DNA of 64,000 nucleotides from Arthrobacter sp. H-02-3 (GCF_003097355.1 NZ_PYUI01000003.1:186001-250000); one strand, 5' to 3'; shown: positions 47,264-56,099, numbered from the stretch's first letter. The notes: generated by a model not told the origin, from the letters alone. Numbers and translations are program-made.

Positions 47264-47281
47264 TTCGGCCTCCTGGCATGT

Positions 47282-47311
47282 ACTACGACGCCGGCGCGCT
47301 AAAGGTTCACC
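47282..47311 (-). promoter_or_regulatory. Candidate ECF promoter of the sigma/anti-sigma operon
   Basis: On the minus strand GGTGAACC (47311-47304), 16 bases, then CGTAGT (47287-47282). The same pattern occurs in the divergent promoter. A start near 47275 leaves a leader of about 12 bases, just enough for the ribosome site. Confidence 0.6.
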
Positions 47312-47342
47312 GGCCCCGATTTGGCCTGAAAATCCGGGCCGC

Positions 47343-47372
47343 GTTGAACCTCCGGGCTGCCGGGCCCGTTCT
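47343..47372 (+). promoter_or_regulatory. Candidate ECF promoter of the lipoprotein genes
   Basis: GTTGAACC (47343-47350), 16 bases, then CGTTCT (47367-47372). The GAACC/CGT layout and spacing resemble ECF promoters of actinobacteria and match the sigma operon promoter. The ATG of the first lipoprotein lies 47 bases downstream. Confidence 0.62.
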
Positions 47373-47419
47373 AGGGACAGCCCGGCTGAACACGGCCGGC
47401 CTTCCCCCAGGAGTGCACC

Positions 47420-47836
47420 ATGAAGTTTTCCCGCCCGGCGTATGCCGCCGCCGCGCTGGGCATGACCCTGTTGCTCGGCGCCTGCTTCGCCGGACACACG
47501 GCATCGCCGGCACCCGCCCCCGCCCCCGCCACGGTCACACCAGTGCCTGCGACCGGGAGCGCATCACCACTGCCCACGGACCCTGCAAGCCTTGATCCCG
47601 CTCCGCCTCCGGCCGTTGCACCGGCCGCCCCGGCCCCGGTGGTCCCGCCGCCGGCTCCAGTACTCCCTCCACCGGCCCCGGCGGTCCGGCCGCCCGCACC
47701 CGCGCCGCGACGCGTCGTTCCGCCAGCTGCCCCGGCCCCGCGGCCCATGGTTCCGCCGCCCGCCCGGACACCCGGCGGGAACGACCATGATGCCGATAAC
47801 AACGGAGGACCGGACGACGGTGACGGCAATAGGTAG
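47420..47836 (+). CDS. Proline-rich lipoprotein
   Basis: A 138-residue exported protein with lipobox LLGAC (Cys22) followed by a long Pro/Ala-rich stalk with repeated PPAP units (about 60-115) and an acidic Asp/Asn tail. It probably spans or touches the cell wall. CAGGAG precedes the ATG. The candidate ECF promoter upstream suggests it is an envelope-stress target. Composition rather than a domain defines it. Confidence 0.8.
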   Translation: MKFSRPAYAAAALGMTLLLGACFAGHTASPAPAPAPATVTPVPATGSASPLPTDPASLDPAPPPAVAPAAPAPVVPPPAPVLPPPAPAVRPPAPAPRRVVPPAAPAPRPMVPPPARTPGGNDHDADNNGGPDDGDGNR

Positions 47837-48458
47837 CACCAATGGTCCGCTTCGCCCGCGCCCAAGGACGCGGTTCCTTGCCGGGCTGCTGGGGGCCGCG
47901 GTGATGGTCGCCAGCGGTTGCAGTTCCGCGCCTGGCAACGGGATGCCGGCTGCATCTCCGTCCGGCACAACGCCGTTCGCCTGGTTCCGCGCCGGACCGG
48001 CACCGGAAGGGTGGCAGTCCATGGAACTCCCGGACGCAACCGCAGTCCTGTCCATCCCGCCCGATGCAGCACCTTCGCCGGGCGACCCCGGCAGCGTATC
48101 GGCAACGGTCACCGGGCCTAACGGCGAGCTCAGGATCTATCTCAACGCCACGCCGCAACAGGGCGACGAGTCACAGTCCAACTGGCCCGATTTTCGCCTC
48201 GCCCATCTCACAGGCGAGAACGCGGCATCCGCAGACCGGGTCTCGTACCGTGCCGGAATGCCGTTCCGGGGCGGCCTCGGGTCATGCGTCGAGGACACGT
48301 ATGTCACCCGCGTTGGTGCGCACAGGTACCGGGAAATAGCTTGCCTCGTTGCAGGATCCCGCGGCAGCAGTGTTGTGGTGGCTGCCGCACCTGCTGCTTC
48401 CTGGGACCTCTACAGCCCCGTGCTGGAGCAGGCTGTGGACGCCTATGTCTCCGAGTAG
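47820..48458 (+). CDS. Secreted lipoprotein, unknown domain
   Basis: A 212-residue lipoprotein with a twin-basic N-terminus, hydrophobic core and lipobox VASGC (Cys34 or so). The mature part has a probable disulfide (SCVEDTY and IACLVAG). GTG 47820 was preferred because GGAGG lies ten bases before it and the signal peptide is then of normal length; ATG 47787 is the alternative. It overlaps the preceding lipoprotein by 17 bases and should share its transcript. Confidence 0.8.
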   Translation: MTAIGSTNGPLRPRPRTRFLAGLLGAAVMVASGCSSAPGNGMPAASPSGTTPFAWFRAGPAPEGWQSMELPDATAVLSIPPDAAPSPGDPGSVSATVTGPNGELRIYLNATPQQGDESQSNWPDFRLAHLTGENAASADRVSYRAGMPFRGGLGSCVEDTYVTRVGAHRYREIACLVAGSRGSSVVVAAAPAASWDLYSPVLEQAVDAYVSE

Positions 48459-48589
48459 GCACGCGTCCGCCGGGGTGCGGCCCCTCTCACCGGACGGCCC
48501 CCTCAACGGACGATGGGGGGGCACTTGGTTGGATTAGGCAGCGCGAACACGCGAGACTGGAACATCTCGAACGCGAAAGTGGGCACCAC

Positions 48590-48856
48590 ATGATCAATCT
48601 CAAGCAGGACGCTGAGGGCTTCATCCGCATGAACCGGCATTTCCCCGAAACGGCGCTCATCAGCATCACGTTCAATGACGGCTCAGAGCAGGTCTACTCC
48701 GGGCGCCGGCTCAACGGCATCTACGACGAGGCCCTGGCCGTCTACCGCGCACAGAACCACTTGGACGCCAAGGGATACTCGCGCGCACCGAAAAGGACGG
48801 TGCACCCCGCGAACAAGATCGAGTTTGTTCCGGTCCATGCCGGAATGGCCCCGTAG
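48590..48856 (+). CDS. Small hypothetical protein
   Basis: An 88-residue soluble protein (SITFNDGSEQVYSGRRLNG suggests beta-strands, YDEALAVYRAQ a helix). No family recognised. The ribosome site is weak. Codon use is less GC-extreme than neighbours in the first half. It follows the lipoprotein pair after 131 bp. Confidence 0.65.
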   Translation: MINLKQDAEGFIRMNRHFPETALISITFNDGSEQVYSGRRLNGIYDEALAVYRAQNHLDAKGYSRAPKRTVHPANKIEFVPVHAGMAP

Positions 48857-48915
48857 CGGCAGACTCCCGCGTGCGGGCAGTCCCCCGGGGGCCGCGACTG
48901 CTCCGGCCGCCCGTG

Positions 48916-49248
48916 TCAGACGACGCCGATAGCGCCCCCGTGCGCCGGCCGTCGAAGGGCCCTGGCGCGGATACGGAGGTCGTTATCGTGCACCCGCCTG
49001 TCCACACCCGGCACCGTCGTGGAGGCCGGCCTGGGCCGCGGTGCTGCCGGAACGTCGGGCGCGCCGGACGGGCACAAGTCACTGATCAGCCCCATGCCGG
49101 CGTACTCCCGCACTGCGGTGATGCCGGCGACGGCGGCGGGTTTGTCCACAAAGGCCGTGGAGACGGCAAGCACTGCGCCGTCCGGGCCTCTGAGCCGGAA
49201 CCTGAAGCAGGCATCGACGTCAACAAATAGTTCAAATGTGCCTGCCAT
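48916..49248 (-). CDS. DUF1508 (YegP-like) protein
   Basis: A 110-residue protein whose first 60 residues match the DUF1508 fold (FELFVDVDACFRFRLRGPDG, then PAAVAGITAVREYA). The remaining 50 residues are Arg/Pro-rich and not part of the family; a frameshift there cannot be excluded. GGGAGG precedes the ATG. Function unknown. Confidence 0.75.
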   Translation of the reverse strand: MAGTFELFVDVDACFRFRLRGPDGAVLAVSTAFVDKPAAVAGITAVREYAGMGLISDLCPSGAPDVPAAPRPRPASTTVPGVDRRVHDNDLRIRARALRRPAHGGAIGVV

Positions 49249-49995
49249 GATGATCCTCCCGATTGGCGGGCTCCCCTTCCGGACATCGTTGCCACAGAGC
49301 GGATGGGAAAGCTTCGCTGCTGCCCGCTGGTTTGGTCCTTCTGGCTGAACAGGTAACGTCAGCCCGTTTTAAAAGTCTCGCTGCAGCCTTGGAACGCTCA
49401 CAAGGTCGGGTACGTAAATCCTAGGTAAATAGGAGTCAACCGCGCCGCGCGGCCTCCGGCGCAGGGCCGGCGGAATGCCCCTAGAGTGGCGGCCAATGGT
49501 CACGGCAGTAGGCCACACGGGTGGCCACCGCCGACGCTGGCGGGATCACCCGGTCCCAGGACGGGACGACGTCGTCATTCCCTCCTGACGGCTCCGTTGC
49601 CGCTGCGCGGCTCGCGTCGCCGGAAAACCCGGCCATGGCTAGATCGTTGGACAACGTACCCCCCGGTTTCTTGGCTGGAGGCGCACCGGCTCGCATTACG
49701 GACCGCCATGCGCCTCACGTCACCCTATCGGCGGGGACAGACGCCGAAACAGGGACTTATGACCGTATCCGGGAACGCAACCGACGCCTAGGCCACAGGA
49801 CTGGACAGCTTCAGCCGGACACAAAACCGCCTCAAATCCGGCGTCGAATCATCCCAAGTCCCTCCCCGGAGGTCCGGCCGCGCGGCGGACGACATCGGAA
49901 GTGTTTCATCCATTGGAATTGGATGTCGTTCCATCAGGGAATCCGAGGCAGTGTTGTGGACAGACCGCGGTCCACTGACAGGAAAGAAGGAAGCG
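49249..49995. promoter_or_regulatory. Gene-free region with dyads upstream of quercetinase
   Basis: No convincing gene is seen in 747 bases. Near the quercetinase start are ATCCA-N7-TGGAT (49908-49924) and GTGGAC-N8-GTCCAC (49956-49975), the latter 20-40 bases before the ATG, where a repressor would block transcription. Further upstream TCCTA-N6-TAGGA (49419-49434) overlaps two GTAAAT direct repeats. Operator function is inferred. Confidence 0.4.
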
Positions 49996-51063
49996 ATGTC
50001 CCTCAGCGTTGAGGAAATGAACAAGCAGCTCCCGGCGGCCAATGTGCTGCCAGGGGAAGCCGTGCCGTATTACATGGCCTCCGGCGAGGGCGCCCGCTAT
50101 GAGATCAACGGCCAGCTCGTCACAGTCATCGCCCGCGCGGCGGACACCGGCGGGATCTTCAGCGCCGCCTACATTTCCGGTGGCATGGGCGCCGAATCGC
50201 CCTTTGTGAGCCACGCGGTGGAGCACAAGACCCTGTATGTCTTTGACGGAATCCTGCACGTCTGGCTGCCCGGCGAAAGCCGCATCCTGACGCCCGGGGA
50301 CTCCGTGGTGATCCCGCCGGGAACGCCGCACGCGTACCGGATGGCCAGCCACTACACCCGGTTCCTGAACTGGATGACCCCCGGCGGTGCAGAGGCATAC
50401 TACGAACGCGTCGGCACGCCCATTGATTCGCACGTCCCACCGGTCACGGCCGGCCGCAGGCTCAGCCTGCGCGAGTGTGCCGAGGTGGGCGCCGAATTCG
50501 GCATCACGTTCCCCGACGTCGAGCGGGTGGCACCGTCCTTCCGGCAGGACGCCGGACTCCCGGCCGCCCAGAGCCCCTACTTCCTCAGCGCCGGAGAAGG
50601 CGAGCGCATGGTGAGTTACCAGACCATGTTCACGTACCTGTCCCGGCCGGCGAATACAGGATCGAACTACTTTGCCGTCCACACCAAGGGCGCCAAGTCT
50701 CCCTATATTCCGCTGCATTTCCACGAACAGCACACGGAAAACTTCCTCTGCACCGAGGGCCGGATGTGGATCTACGCCAACGGTCGCGAGGTCCTGCTCA
50801 CCAAGGGCGATTTCCTCCACGCTCCCGCGGGAACCATCCACTCCTTCGCGTTCGATTCCCACAACACCCAGATGGTCGGGTTCCTCACCCCGTCGGTCTT
50901 CAACGGCTTCTTCGAGTACTTCAACAAGCCCACCGAGGACTACATGTACACCGAGGGCGGCGAACCCTACATGGACATGGAGGGCTTCGGACGGGCCCAG
51001 GCCGAGATGGACCTGACCGTGGTGGGTCCCCCGCCCCAGCGCCGCGCAGCGCTGGACATCTGA
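49996..51063 (+). CDS. Quercetin 2,3-dioxygenase, bicupin
   Basis: A 355-residue bicupin quercetinase, which cleaves the flavonol C ring with O2 and releases CO plus a depside. The C-terminal cupin keeps all metal ligands: His241, His243, Glu248 and His282. In the N-terminal cupin the matching positions are Val71, His73, Lys78 and His112, so two ligands are lost and that domain is probably metal-free. AAGAAGGAAG precedes ATG 49996. It is convergent with the glycosidase/oxygenase operon and has its own control region. Confidence 0.88.
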   Translation: MSLSVEEMNKQLPAANVLPGEAVPYYMASGEGARYEINGQLVTVIARAADTGGIFSAAYISGGMGAESPFVSHAVEHKTLYVFDGILHVWLPGESRILTPGDSVVIPPGTPHAYRMASHYTRFLNWMTPGGAEAYYERVGTPIDSHVPPVTAGRRLSLRECAEVGAEFGITFPDVERVAPSFRQDAGLPAAQSPYFLSAGEGERMVSYQTMFTYLSRPANTGSNYFAVHTKGAKSPYIPLHFHEQHTENFLCTEGRMWIYANGREVLLTKGDFLHAPAGTIHSFAFDSHNTQMVGFLTPSVFNGFFEYFNKPTEDYMYTEGGEPYMDMEGFGRAQAEMDLTVVGPPPQRRAALDI

Positions 51064-51121
51064 CCGCCGGAGATCACAACGTACGACGGCGGCGGGATGC
51101 GGTTCACGCTGCGGAGCGTAA

Positions 51122-51164
51122 ACGGCAAGGCCCGGACTTCCTAAGGAAGTCCGGGCCTTGCCGT
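51122..51164. terminator. Perfect 20-bp hairpin terminator
   Basis: ACGGCAAGGCCCGGACTTCC and its exact complement are separated by TAA. It lies between the convergent quercetinase and DUF3500 genes and could stop transcription in both directions. No long T-run follows. Confidence 0.85.
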
Positions 51165-51233
51165 ATCTGGCGGACTGGCCGCACGAGCCTGGTTGTCAGC
51201 CAGCCGGCGGCCGTGCCGGAACGTACATTTCCG

Positions 51234-52511
51234 TCAGCGGGGGCGCGATGTTTCCGGCACAGCCGCCCGGTCCGCGACCCGGAGCGCCTGGCCGACCAAT
51301 GCGCGTCCGTAGTCGTTGCCGTTCGGCGTCCGCATGACGGTGTGCATGTGGAACGGAGCCGGGGTGTCGTTGCTGAGGAAGACTCCTGTGTGGTGGTCCA
51401 GTTCCATGATCAGCACGGGGCTTTGCAGGCGGAAGTAGAAGGCGTCCTCCGCCTCCCAGCCGCCGATCCAGCAGAACCATGTCTCGTCCCAGTGGGCCAC
51501 GATCTCCCGCCGGCGGGCCATCCGCGGCCCGTCCGGGAGGAGCGCGATGAAGTCTTCCACGAGCTCGTCCAGGATCGTGCGGGCCGCGGCCGGCATCGCG
51601 CTGACCGGGATTCCCTCGTAGGGGATCACGCGGTTGTCCTGGAAGCAACCGGCCAGGTGCCGTTCGTCCCCGGGGTGCAGGCGGCCCTCGGGCATGGCCG
51701 GGTCCTGCATGTGTGCGAAGACTGTGGCTTTGTCCTGCAGGGGCCGTGGCAGAGACGCCATGAGCCGCCGCGCCAGGGCGATCCGCTCCTTGAAGACCTT
51801 CACGCCCCGGTGCGGGCCGGCGTCGATGCTGTCCGGTTCCGCGCCAAGGAACACTGGCGAGACCACCAGCTGGGTCCCTGCCACAAGAACGTTGAGCGCC
51901 ACGTGGTGGCCGAAGAGCTGCCAGCCCCACGGCGCCGTCTCCGACGGTTCCCCGTACAGGGCGAAGTTGTAGCTGTACTCGTTCATGAGCCCCGGCAGCT
52001 CCACGAGCTCGCCGAGGAACCCGTTGATCCGCATGAGGTTCCGCACGAGCTCGAGCCCTGCCGGGCTGAGGCTCACTTGCAGGACCGCCAGGATCAGCTC
52101 GCGCACGTCCAGGTCCAGCTCGTCCAGCCGCAGTCCCGTGTCGTGCTGCATGAACTCCGGGTTGGCCCAGCTTTGCCATTCGTGGGCGTCCACGTCATAA
52201 CAAAGCTGACCGGCCTGGTCCGGCGTGAGGGTCTCCAGCAGCTTCCTCGCCGCCGCCACCATCGCGGCCAAGGGCGCTTCCTCCCCCGCCGCCGCAGGCT
52301 TGAGCGGGTACAGCCCGGGACGGACGACGCCGTCGCTGGTCACCCCCGTGAACGGCTGCGGATAGAGGATCTCCCAGCCCCGGATCATGGGCCCGGCGAA
52401 GGAGTCGGTCTTCGCCGCCTCGGCATAGCCGCGGGCATCAAGGCCCCGGATCTGCGCCACCCGCGGGTGGTCGGGCGGGTAGAGATAGTCACGGAAGGAC
52501 GGCTCGGACAC
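51234..52511 (-). CDS. DUF3500 domain protein
   Basis: A 425-residue protein of the DUF3500 family, whose function is not established. The conserved-looking C-terminal part has His-rich segments (FHMHTVMRTPNGNDYG and LIMELDHHTG) that could bind a metal. No signal peptide is apparent. GTG 52511 has AGGAG five bases upstream and overlaps the monooxygenase gene by 23 bases, so it belongs to the catabolic operon. A role in cleaving or hydrolysing the hydroxylated ring product is a guess from context. Confidence 0.85.
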   Translation of the reverse strand: MSEPSFRDYLYPPDHPRVAQIRGLDARGYAEAAKTDSFAGPMIRGWEILYPQPFTGVTSDGVVRPGLYPLKPAAAGEEAPLAAMVAAARKLLETLTPDQAGQLCYDVDAHEWQSWANPEFMQHDTGLRLDELDLDVRELILAVLQVSLSPAGLELVRNLMRINGFLGELVELPGLMNEYSYNFALYGEPSETAPWGWQLFGHHVALNVLVAGTQLVVSPVFLGAEPDSIDAGPHRGVKVFKERIALARRLMASLPRPLQDKATVFAHMQDPAMPEGRLHPGDERHLAGCFQDNRVIPYEGIPVSAMPAAARTILDELVEDFIALLPDGPRMARRREIVAHWDETWFCWIGGWEAEDAFYFRLQSPVLIMELDHHTGVFLSNDTPAPFHMHTVMRTPNGNDYGRALVGQALRVADRAAVPETSRPR

Positions 52512-54237
52512 GCGAACTCCTGTCTGGGTCTTGGGAAGGTGTTGCCAGCGGCCAGCCCGCGGCCACGCCAATGGCTGCGGCGGCCCCTGCCGGGTCGGTC
52601 CCCCGCCAGGCGATGTGCTGGTCCGGCCGGACCAGCACCGCGTCGGCCTGCCAGTGCGTGGACATGGCGGTCCCGAGCTGGTCGGGGCCGACGGCGACGA
52701 CGGCCAGTGGAATGCCGCGCACCGCGGCGGCAGCCAGGACTGCTGCGTAGGCCTGCCCGGCCGTGCGGCCGCCCAGGCTTTCGCGGTCCACGAGGAGGGT
52801 GAAGCCCGGATCCAGCAGGTCATACAGCGATGTCGTCGCATCGAGCCAGGCATGCGGGAGCAGCGCTCCCGGACTCGCGGAGGGGACATAGGCGACGGGG
52901 TCCTCGGCGGGGACCGGCAGGCCGTCCGGAACCACCAACGGCGAGGAGCCGTAGCCGTAGCCCAGTACCAGTCCGAGCGAGTCGAACTCACTTTGCTTGA
53001 CGGCCAGCGCGTTCCTGGCCGTGTGCCGGGCCGCTGCGCCCTCCGCACCTTCCAGGCCCAGGGCCGGGTCCGCGAAGTGGTACGCGAGCGCCTGCCCGTT
53101 GGCCGCGGCGTCCCGGATGGTCCGGGCCGCCACGGGACGCCGCTCCAGCTCGTAGCTGCCCGGGAGGGCGGGGCCGGCCCACCCGTCGAGGACGGCGGCG
53201 ATCTTCCAGGCCAGGTTGGCGGCGTCGCCGATGCACGTGTTGAAGCCGTGGCCGCCCCACGGCGGGTTCAGGTGCGCCGCATCGCCGACCAGGAACACAC
53301 CGTCGTGCCCGTACCCCGGGGCGAGCAGCATGCGCGCGGTCCACGGATCGGTGGCGATGATCTCGACGTCGACGTCGGTCCCCACGAGGGAGCGGACCAG
53401 GCTTCCGGCGTCGGAGGATGCGCTGCCGTCAACGCCCTGGATGATCGCCCACCAGGTGCTCCCGAGGTCCAGCCGTCCCACCATGCCCGACACGTCCGGG
53501 CCCAGGACCCAGTACTGGACCGCCGGATCGAGCGCGATCACGGCGGCGAGGTTCTCGGAGCGGAACAGGACACTGATGTTGGAGAGCTCGGCGGAACCGC
53601 CGTCCAGGTGGATGTTCAGGCGTCGGCGCACGGTGGAGGAACCGCCGTCGGCCGCGGCGACGAAGCTGCAGTCGATGGCCCTGCGCCGCCTCGTCGCGTC
53701 GGACACCGCCACGCGCGAGCCGAAACGCCGCGGGCCGAAATTCCGGGTTCCGTTGCCCTGGTTGATGTCGATGTCCTCAACGCTCAGGCCGGTCAGCAGC
53801 GTGATGAGCGGGGATTCGGCGACCGCTTCCCGGAGCACGGCTTCCATGACGGGCTGCGGGACCTGCTGGCCGCATTCCGGCTGGGGGCCGTAGCGGCCCG
53901 GGGTCAGCTGGAACGCCTGGCGGAACCGGGTAATTTCGTGACCGGTGAGGGCCGAGCAGAAGATGACGTCCTGGGCGTACCCGACGGGCAGCGGGGCGGC
54001 ATTGCGGAGTTTATCTGCCAGCCCGAGCCGGCGCAGGTGGGTCATGGTCCGTGCGTTGGTGGTCTTGGCCCGCGGCCTGTCGGGGTCGATGCCGATCCGC
54101 GGCTCGATCACGACACTTGCGATGCCACGGTGCGCCAGGTCCAAGGCGAGGAACAGCCCACTGGGTCCCGCGCCGGCGATCAGCACAGGCGTCTGCTCCG
54201 GCAGGTCAGCCAGGGCCGCGTTGTCGACGGCGGTCAT
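52489..54237 (-). CDS. Class A FAD monooxygenase (phenol hydroxylase-like)
   Basis: A 582-residue flavoprotein hydroxylase. It has GAGPSG (22-27) for FAD, AAADGGSS as the DG motif, and GDAAHLNPPWGGHGFN for the ribityl chain. The C-terminal thioredoxin-like domain (about 480-582) is typical of phenol hydroxylase relatives. It should hydroxylate a phenolic ring with NAD(P)H and O2. In this operon the likely substrate is phloroglucinol, its carboxylate or protocatechuate-related phenols, which is inference. The start shares one base with the upstream FAH gene stop. Confidence 0.92.
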   Translation of the reverse strand: MTAVDNAALADLPEQTPVLIAGAGPSGLFLALDLAHRGIASVVIEPRIGIDPDRPRAKTTNARTMTHLRRLGLADKLRNAAPLPVGYAQDVIFCSALTGHEITRFRQAFQLTPGRYGPQPECGQQVPQPVMEAVLREAVAESPLITLLTGLSVEDIDINQGNGTRNFGPRRFGSRVAVSDATRRRRAIDCSFVAAADGGSSTVRRRLNIHLDGGSAELSNISVLFRSENLAAVIALDPAVQYWVLGPDVSGMVGRLDLGSTWWAIIQGVDGSASSDAGSLVRSLVGTDVDVEIIATDPWTARMLLAPGYGHDGVFLVGDAAHLNPPWGGHGFNTCIGDAANLAWKIAAVLDGWAGPALPGSYELERRPVAARTIRDAAANGQALAYHFADPALGLEGAEGAAARHTARNALAVKQSEFDSLGLVLGYGYGSSPLVVPDGLPVPAEDPVAYVPSASPGALLPHAWLDATTSLYDLLDPGFTLLVDRESLGGRTAGQAYAAVLAAAAVRGIPLAVVAVGPDQLGTAMSTHWQADAVLVRPDQHIAWRGTDPAGAAAAIGVAAGWPLATPSQDPDRSSRVRAVLP

Positions 54238-55103
54238 CAGGCCCGTGCCCGCAGTGAGGGGCCGCCCACGGGTGTAGTCAGCGTTCCCAGCGTGTCGATC
54301 TCGACCTCAACGGTGTCGCCGGGCTGCAGGAGCCACGGCGGGGTGCGTACGTAGCCCACGCCCTCCGGGGTCCCGGTGGCGATGACGTCTCCCGGATGCA
54401 GGGTGAACGTCTGGCTGATCAGCGCGATGATGGCCGGCACGGAAAAGATCATGTCCCGGGTGTTGCCGTTTTGGACTTCGGCGCCGTTCACCCGGGTCCG
54501 GACCTGGAGGCCCTCGCGGAGGTCTCCGGCCTCGTCACGGCTGACCAGCGGTCCGAGGGGCCCGCTGAAGTCGCCGTTCTTGCCCAGGGTCCACTGCGAA
54601 GTGAGCTTCTGGGCACGGCGCGCGGTGAGGTCATTGAACGTGGAGTAGCCGAAGACGGCCTCCGCGGCCGTGGCCTCGTCGGCGCATTCCACCCGGTGGC
54701 CGACGTAGGCGGCCACCTCACCTTCCCAGTCCAGTCCGGCTTCGCCCGAGGGGACGGGGACCGGTACGTTTCCAACCGAAAGAGACGCCGTCCAGCGCCC
54801 GAACAGCGTGGGGTAGGGAGGAAGTTCCTGGTCTTTGTAGCTGCCTTCCGCGGCGTGGGCCTTGTAGTTCAGGCCGACACAGATCACCCTGGCTGAGGCC
54901 GGCACCAGCGGGACCTCGGTGACGTTGCCGCGCTCAAGCGAGCCGCCGGACCCCAGCGCACCAGCAGTTAAGGAGAGCGCTTTTTCCTGCCAGCCGGCGG
55001 CATCCGCCCAGAAGTCCTGAACGGTAGCCAGCGGAAAGACCCGCGAATCCGCCAGGGCAGCGACCCATGCCGCGCCGTCGTGGGTTATGCCTATGTACTG
55101 CAT
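54237..55103 (-). CDS. Fumarylacetoacetate hydrolase family enzyme
   Basis: A 288-residue FAH-superfamily protein (VGLNYKAHAAE, the metal-binding acidic residues around DWEGEVA and the ATGTPEGVGY motif). Members hydrolyse or isomerise ring-cleavage products of aromatic pathways. ATG 55103 has AAAGG upstream. The stop abuts the monooxygenase start, so the two are translationally coupled; together they suggest a ring-opening pathway for hydroxylated phenols. Confidence 0.92.
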   Translation of the reverse strand: MQYIGITHDGAAWVAALADSRVFPLATVQDFWADAAGWQEKALSLTAGALGSGGSLERGNVTEVPLVPASARVICVGLNYKAHAAEGSYKDQELPPYPTLFGRWTASLSVGNVPVPVPSGEAGLDWEGEVAAYVGHRVECADEATAAEAVFGYSTFNDLTARRAQKLTSQWTLGKNGDFSGPLGPLVSRDEAGDLREGLQVRTRVNGAEVQNGNTRDMIFSVPAIIALISQTFTLHPGDVIATGTPEGVGYVRTPPWLLQPGDTVEVEIDTLGTLTTPVGGPSLRARA

Positions 55104-55232
55104 GTGGAGGGCCTTTCGGGTTCCGCCCGGACGGGCGCGGTGATGGAAATGGTGACTTGTAAAAATCGGCACGGCAAAGCTGCGCGGGTCGGGCCGAAGC
55201 CTGCACAGCGCGGCGACGCGGGGACAGTGGTG

Positions 55233-56099
55233 TCAGGGAACGTGCGACTGGCGGAGGAAGAAGTCCACCGTGGCGTCCATGGCTTTCTCCGCGGCCGCCT
55301 GGCTGTGATCGGTCAGGATCCACATGTGGTCCGCGGCCTCGATCAGGAGGAGTTCGACGTCGGCGCCGGCGGCTTCCAGCGCCGCCGCGAGGGATGTGGA
55401 CTGGGCCGCGGGCACGAAGCGGTCTGCGGTCCCGTGGACCAGGAGGAACGGCGGCGCCGCCGGTGACACGTAGCTCACGGGGCTGGCGGCCGCGGCTTTG
55501 CCGGGAGCCTCGGCCAGGACCGCACCGATGAGCAGTTCCTCGCGGGACCCGGGGTCGTCGGCGCGGGCGACAGCGTTGGGCAGGCTTTGTTCGCCCATCC
55601 GGGGCAGGTCCGAGGGAGCGTACCAGGCGGCCACGGCTGCGACCTCGCCGGGAGTGTCGCCGTCGGCGCCTGCTGGGGCGTCTCCGGGGGCGAGTCCCAC
55701 GAGGCTCGCCAGATGTCCGCCCGCGGAGTCGCCCCAGGCGTAGATCCGGCCCGGATCCACGCTGTAGTCCTGCGCATGGTCTCGGAGCCAGTGCACGGCG
55801 GCCTTTGCGTCTTCCAGCTGCGCCGGGAACTGTGCGGTCGTGCTGAGCCGGTAGTCGGCCGAGACCACGACAAACCCCGCATCCGTGAGCCGCCGGAACG
55901 GGCTGAAGCCGAAGCCGTCCAGCACCGGGCCGAGCGAGGACCGCTCCCCCGCCCGCCAGCCGCCGCCGTGGAAGTGCACGATGGCCGGGAAGCCTTTCCC
56001 GGTGTGTTCTGCGGAGGGCAGATAGACGTCCAGCAGCAAAGGTTCGGAGCCTTCGGGGCAGGCGAACTCGATCCCCTTCAGGACCTGTTCTACTGTCAT
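55233..56099 (-). CDS. Alpha/beta hydrolase, BD-FAE-like esterase
   Basis: A 288-residue esterase with the oxyanion motif HGGG (43-46 or so), nucleophile GDSAGG and a C-terminal Asp/His pair (HGTADRFVP, ADHMW). AAGGAG precedes the ATG. It is a candidate for depside hydrolysis after the quercetinase step or for de-acylating glycosides. The gap of 129 bp to the FAH gene could hold a promoter, though none is clear. Confidence 0.9.
   Translation of the reverse strand: MTVEQVLKGIEFACPEGSEPLLLDVYLPSAEHTGKGFPAIVHFHGGGWRAGERSSLGPVLDGFGFSPFRRLTDAGFVVVSADYRLSTTAQFPAQLEDAKAAVHWLRDHAQDYSVDPGRIYAWGDSAGGHLASLVGLAPGDAPAGADGDTPGEVAAVAAWYAPSDLPRMGEQSLPNAVARADDPGSREELLIGAVLAEAPGKAAAASPVSYVSPAAPPFLLVHGTADRFVPAAQSTSLAAALEAAGADVELLLIEAADHMWILTDHSQAAAEKAMDATVDFFLRQSHVP

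Noticed and set aside
49521..50012. A 163-codon plus-strand frame upstream of quercetinase
   Set aside because: It overlaps the quercetinase start in another frame, its product is compositionally random, and no ribosome site is present.
50475..54354. Long plus-strand frames over the DUF3500 and monooxygenase genes
   Set aside because: Antisense shadows: no motifs, while the minus-strand products match known families end to end.
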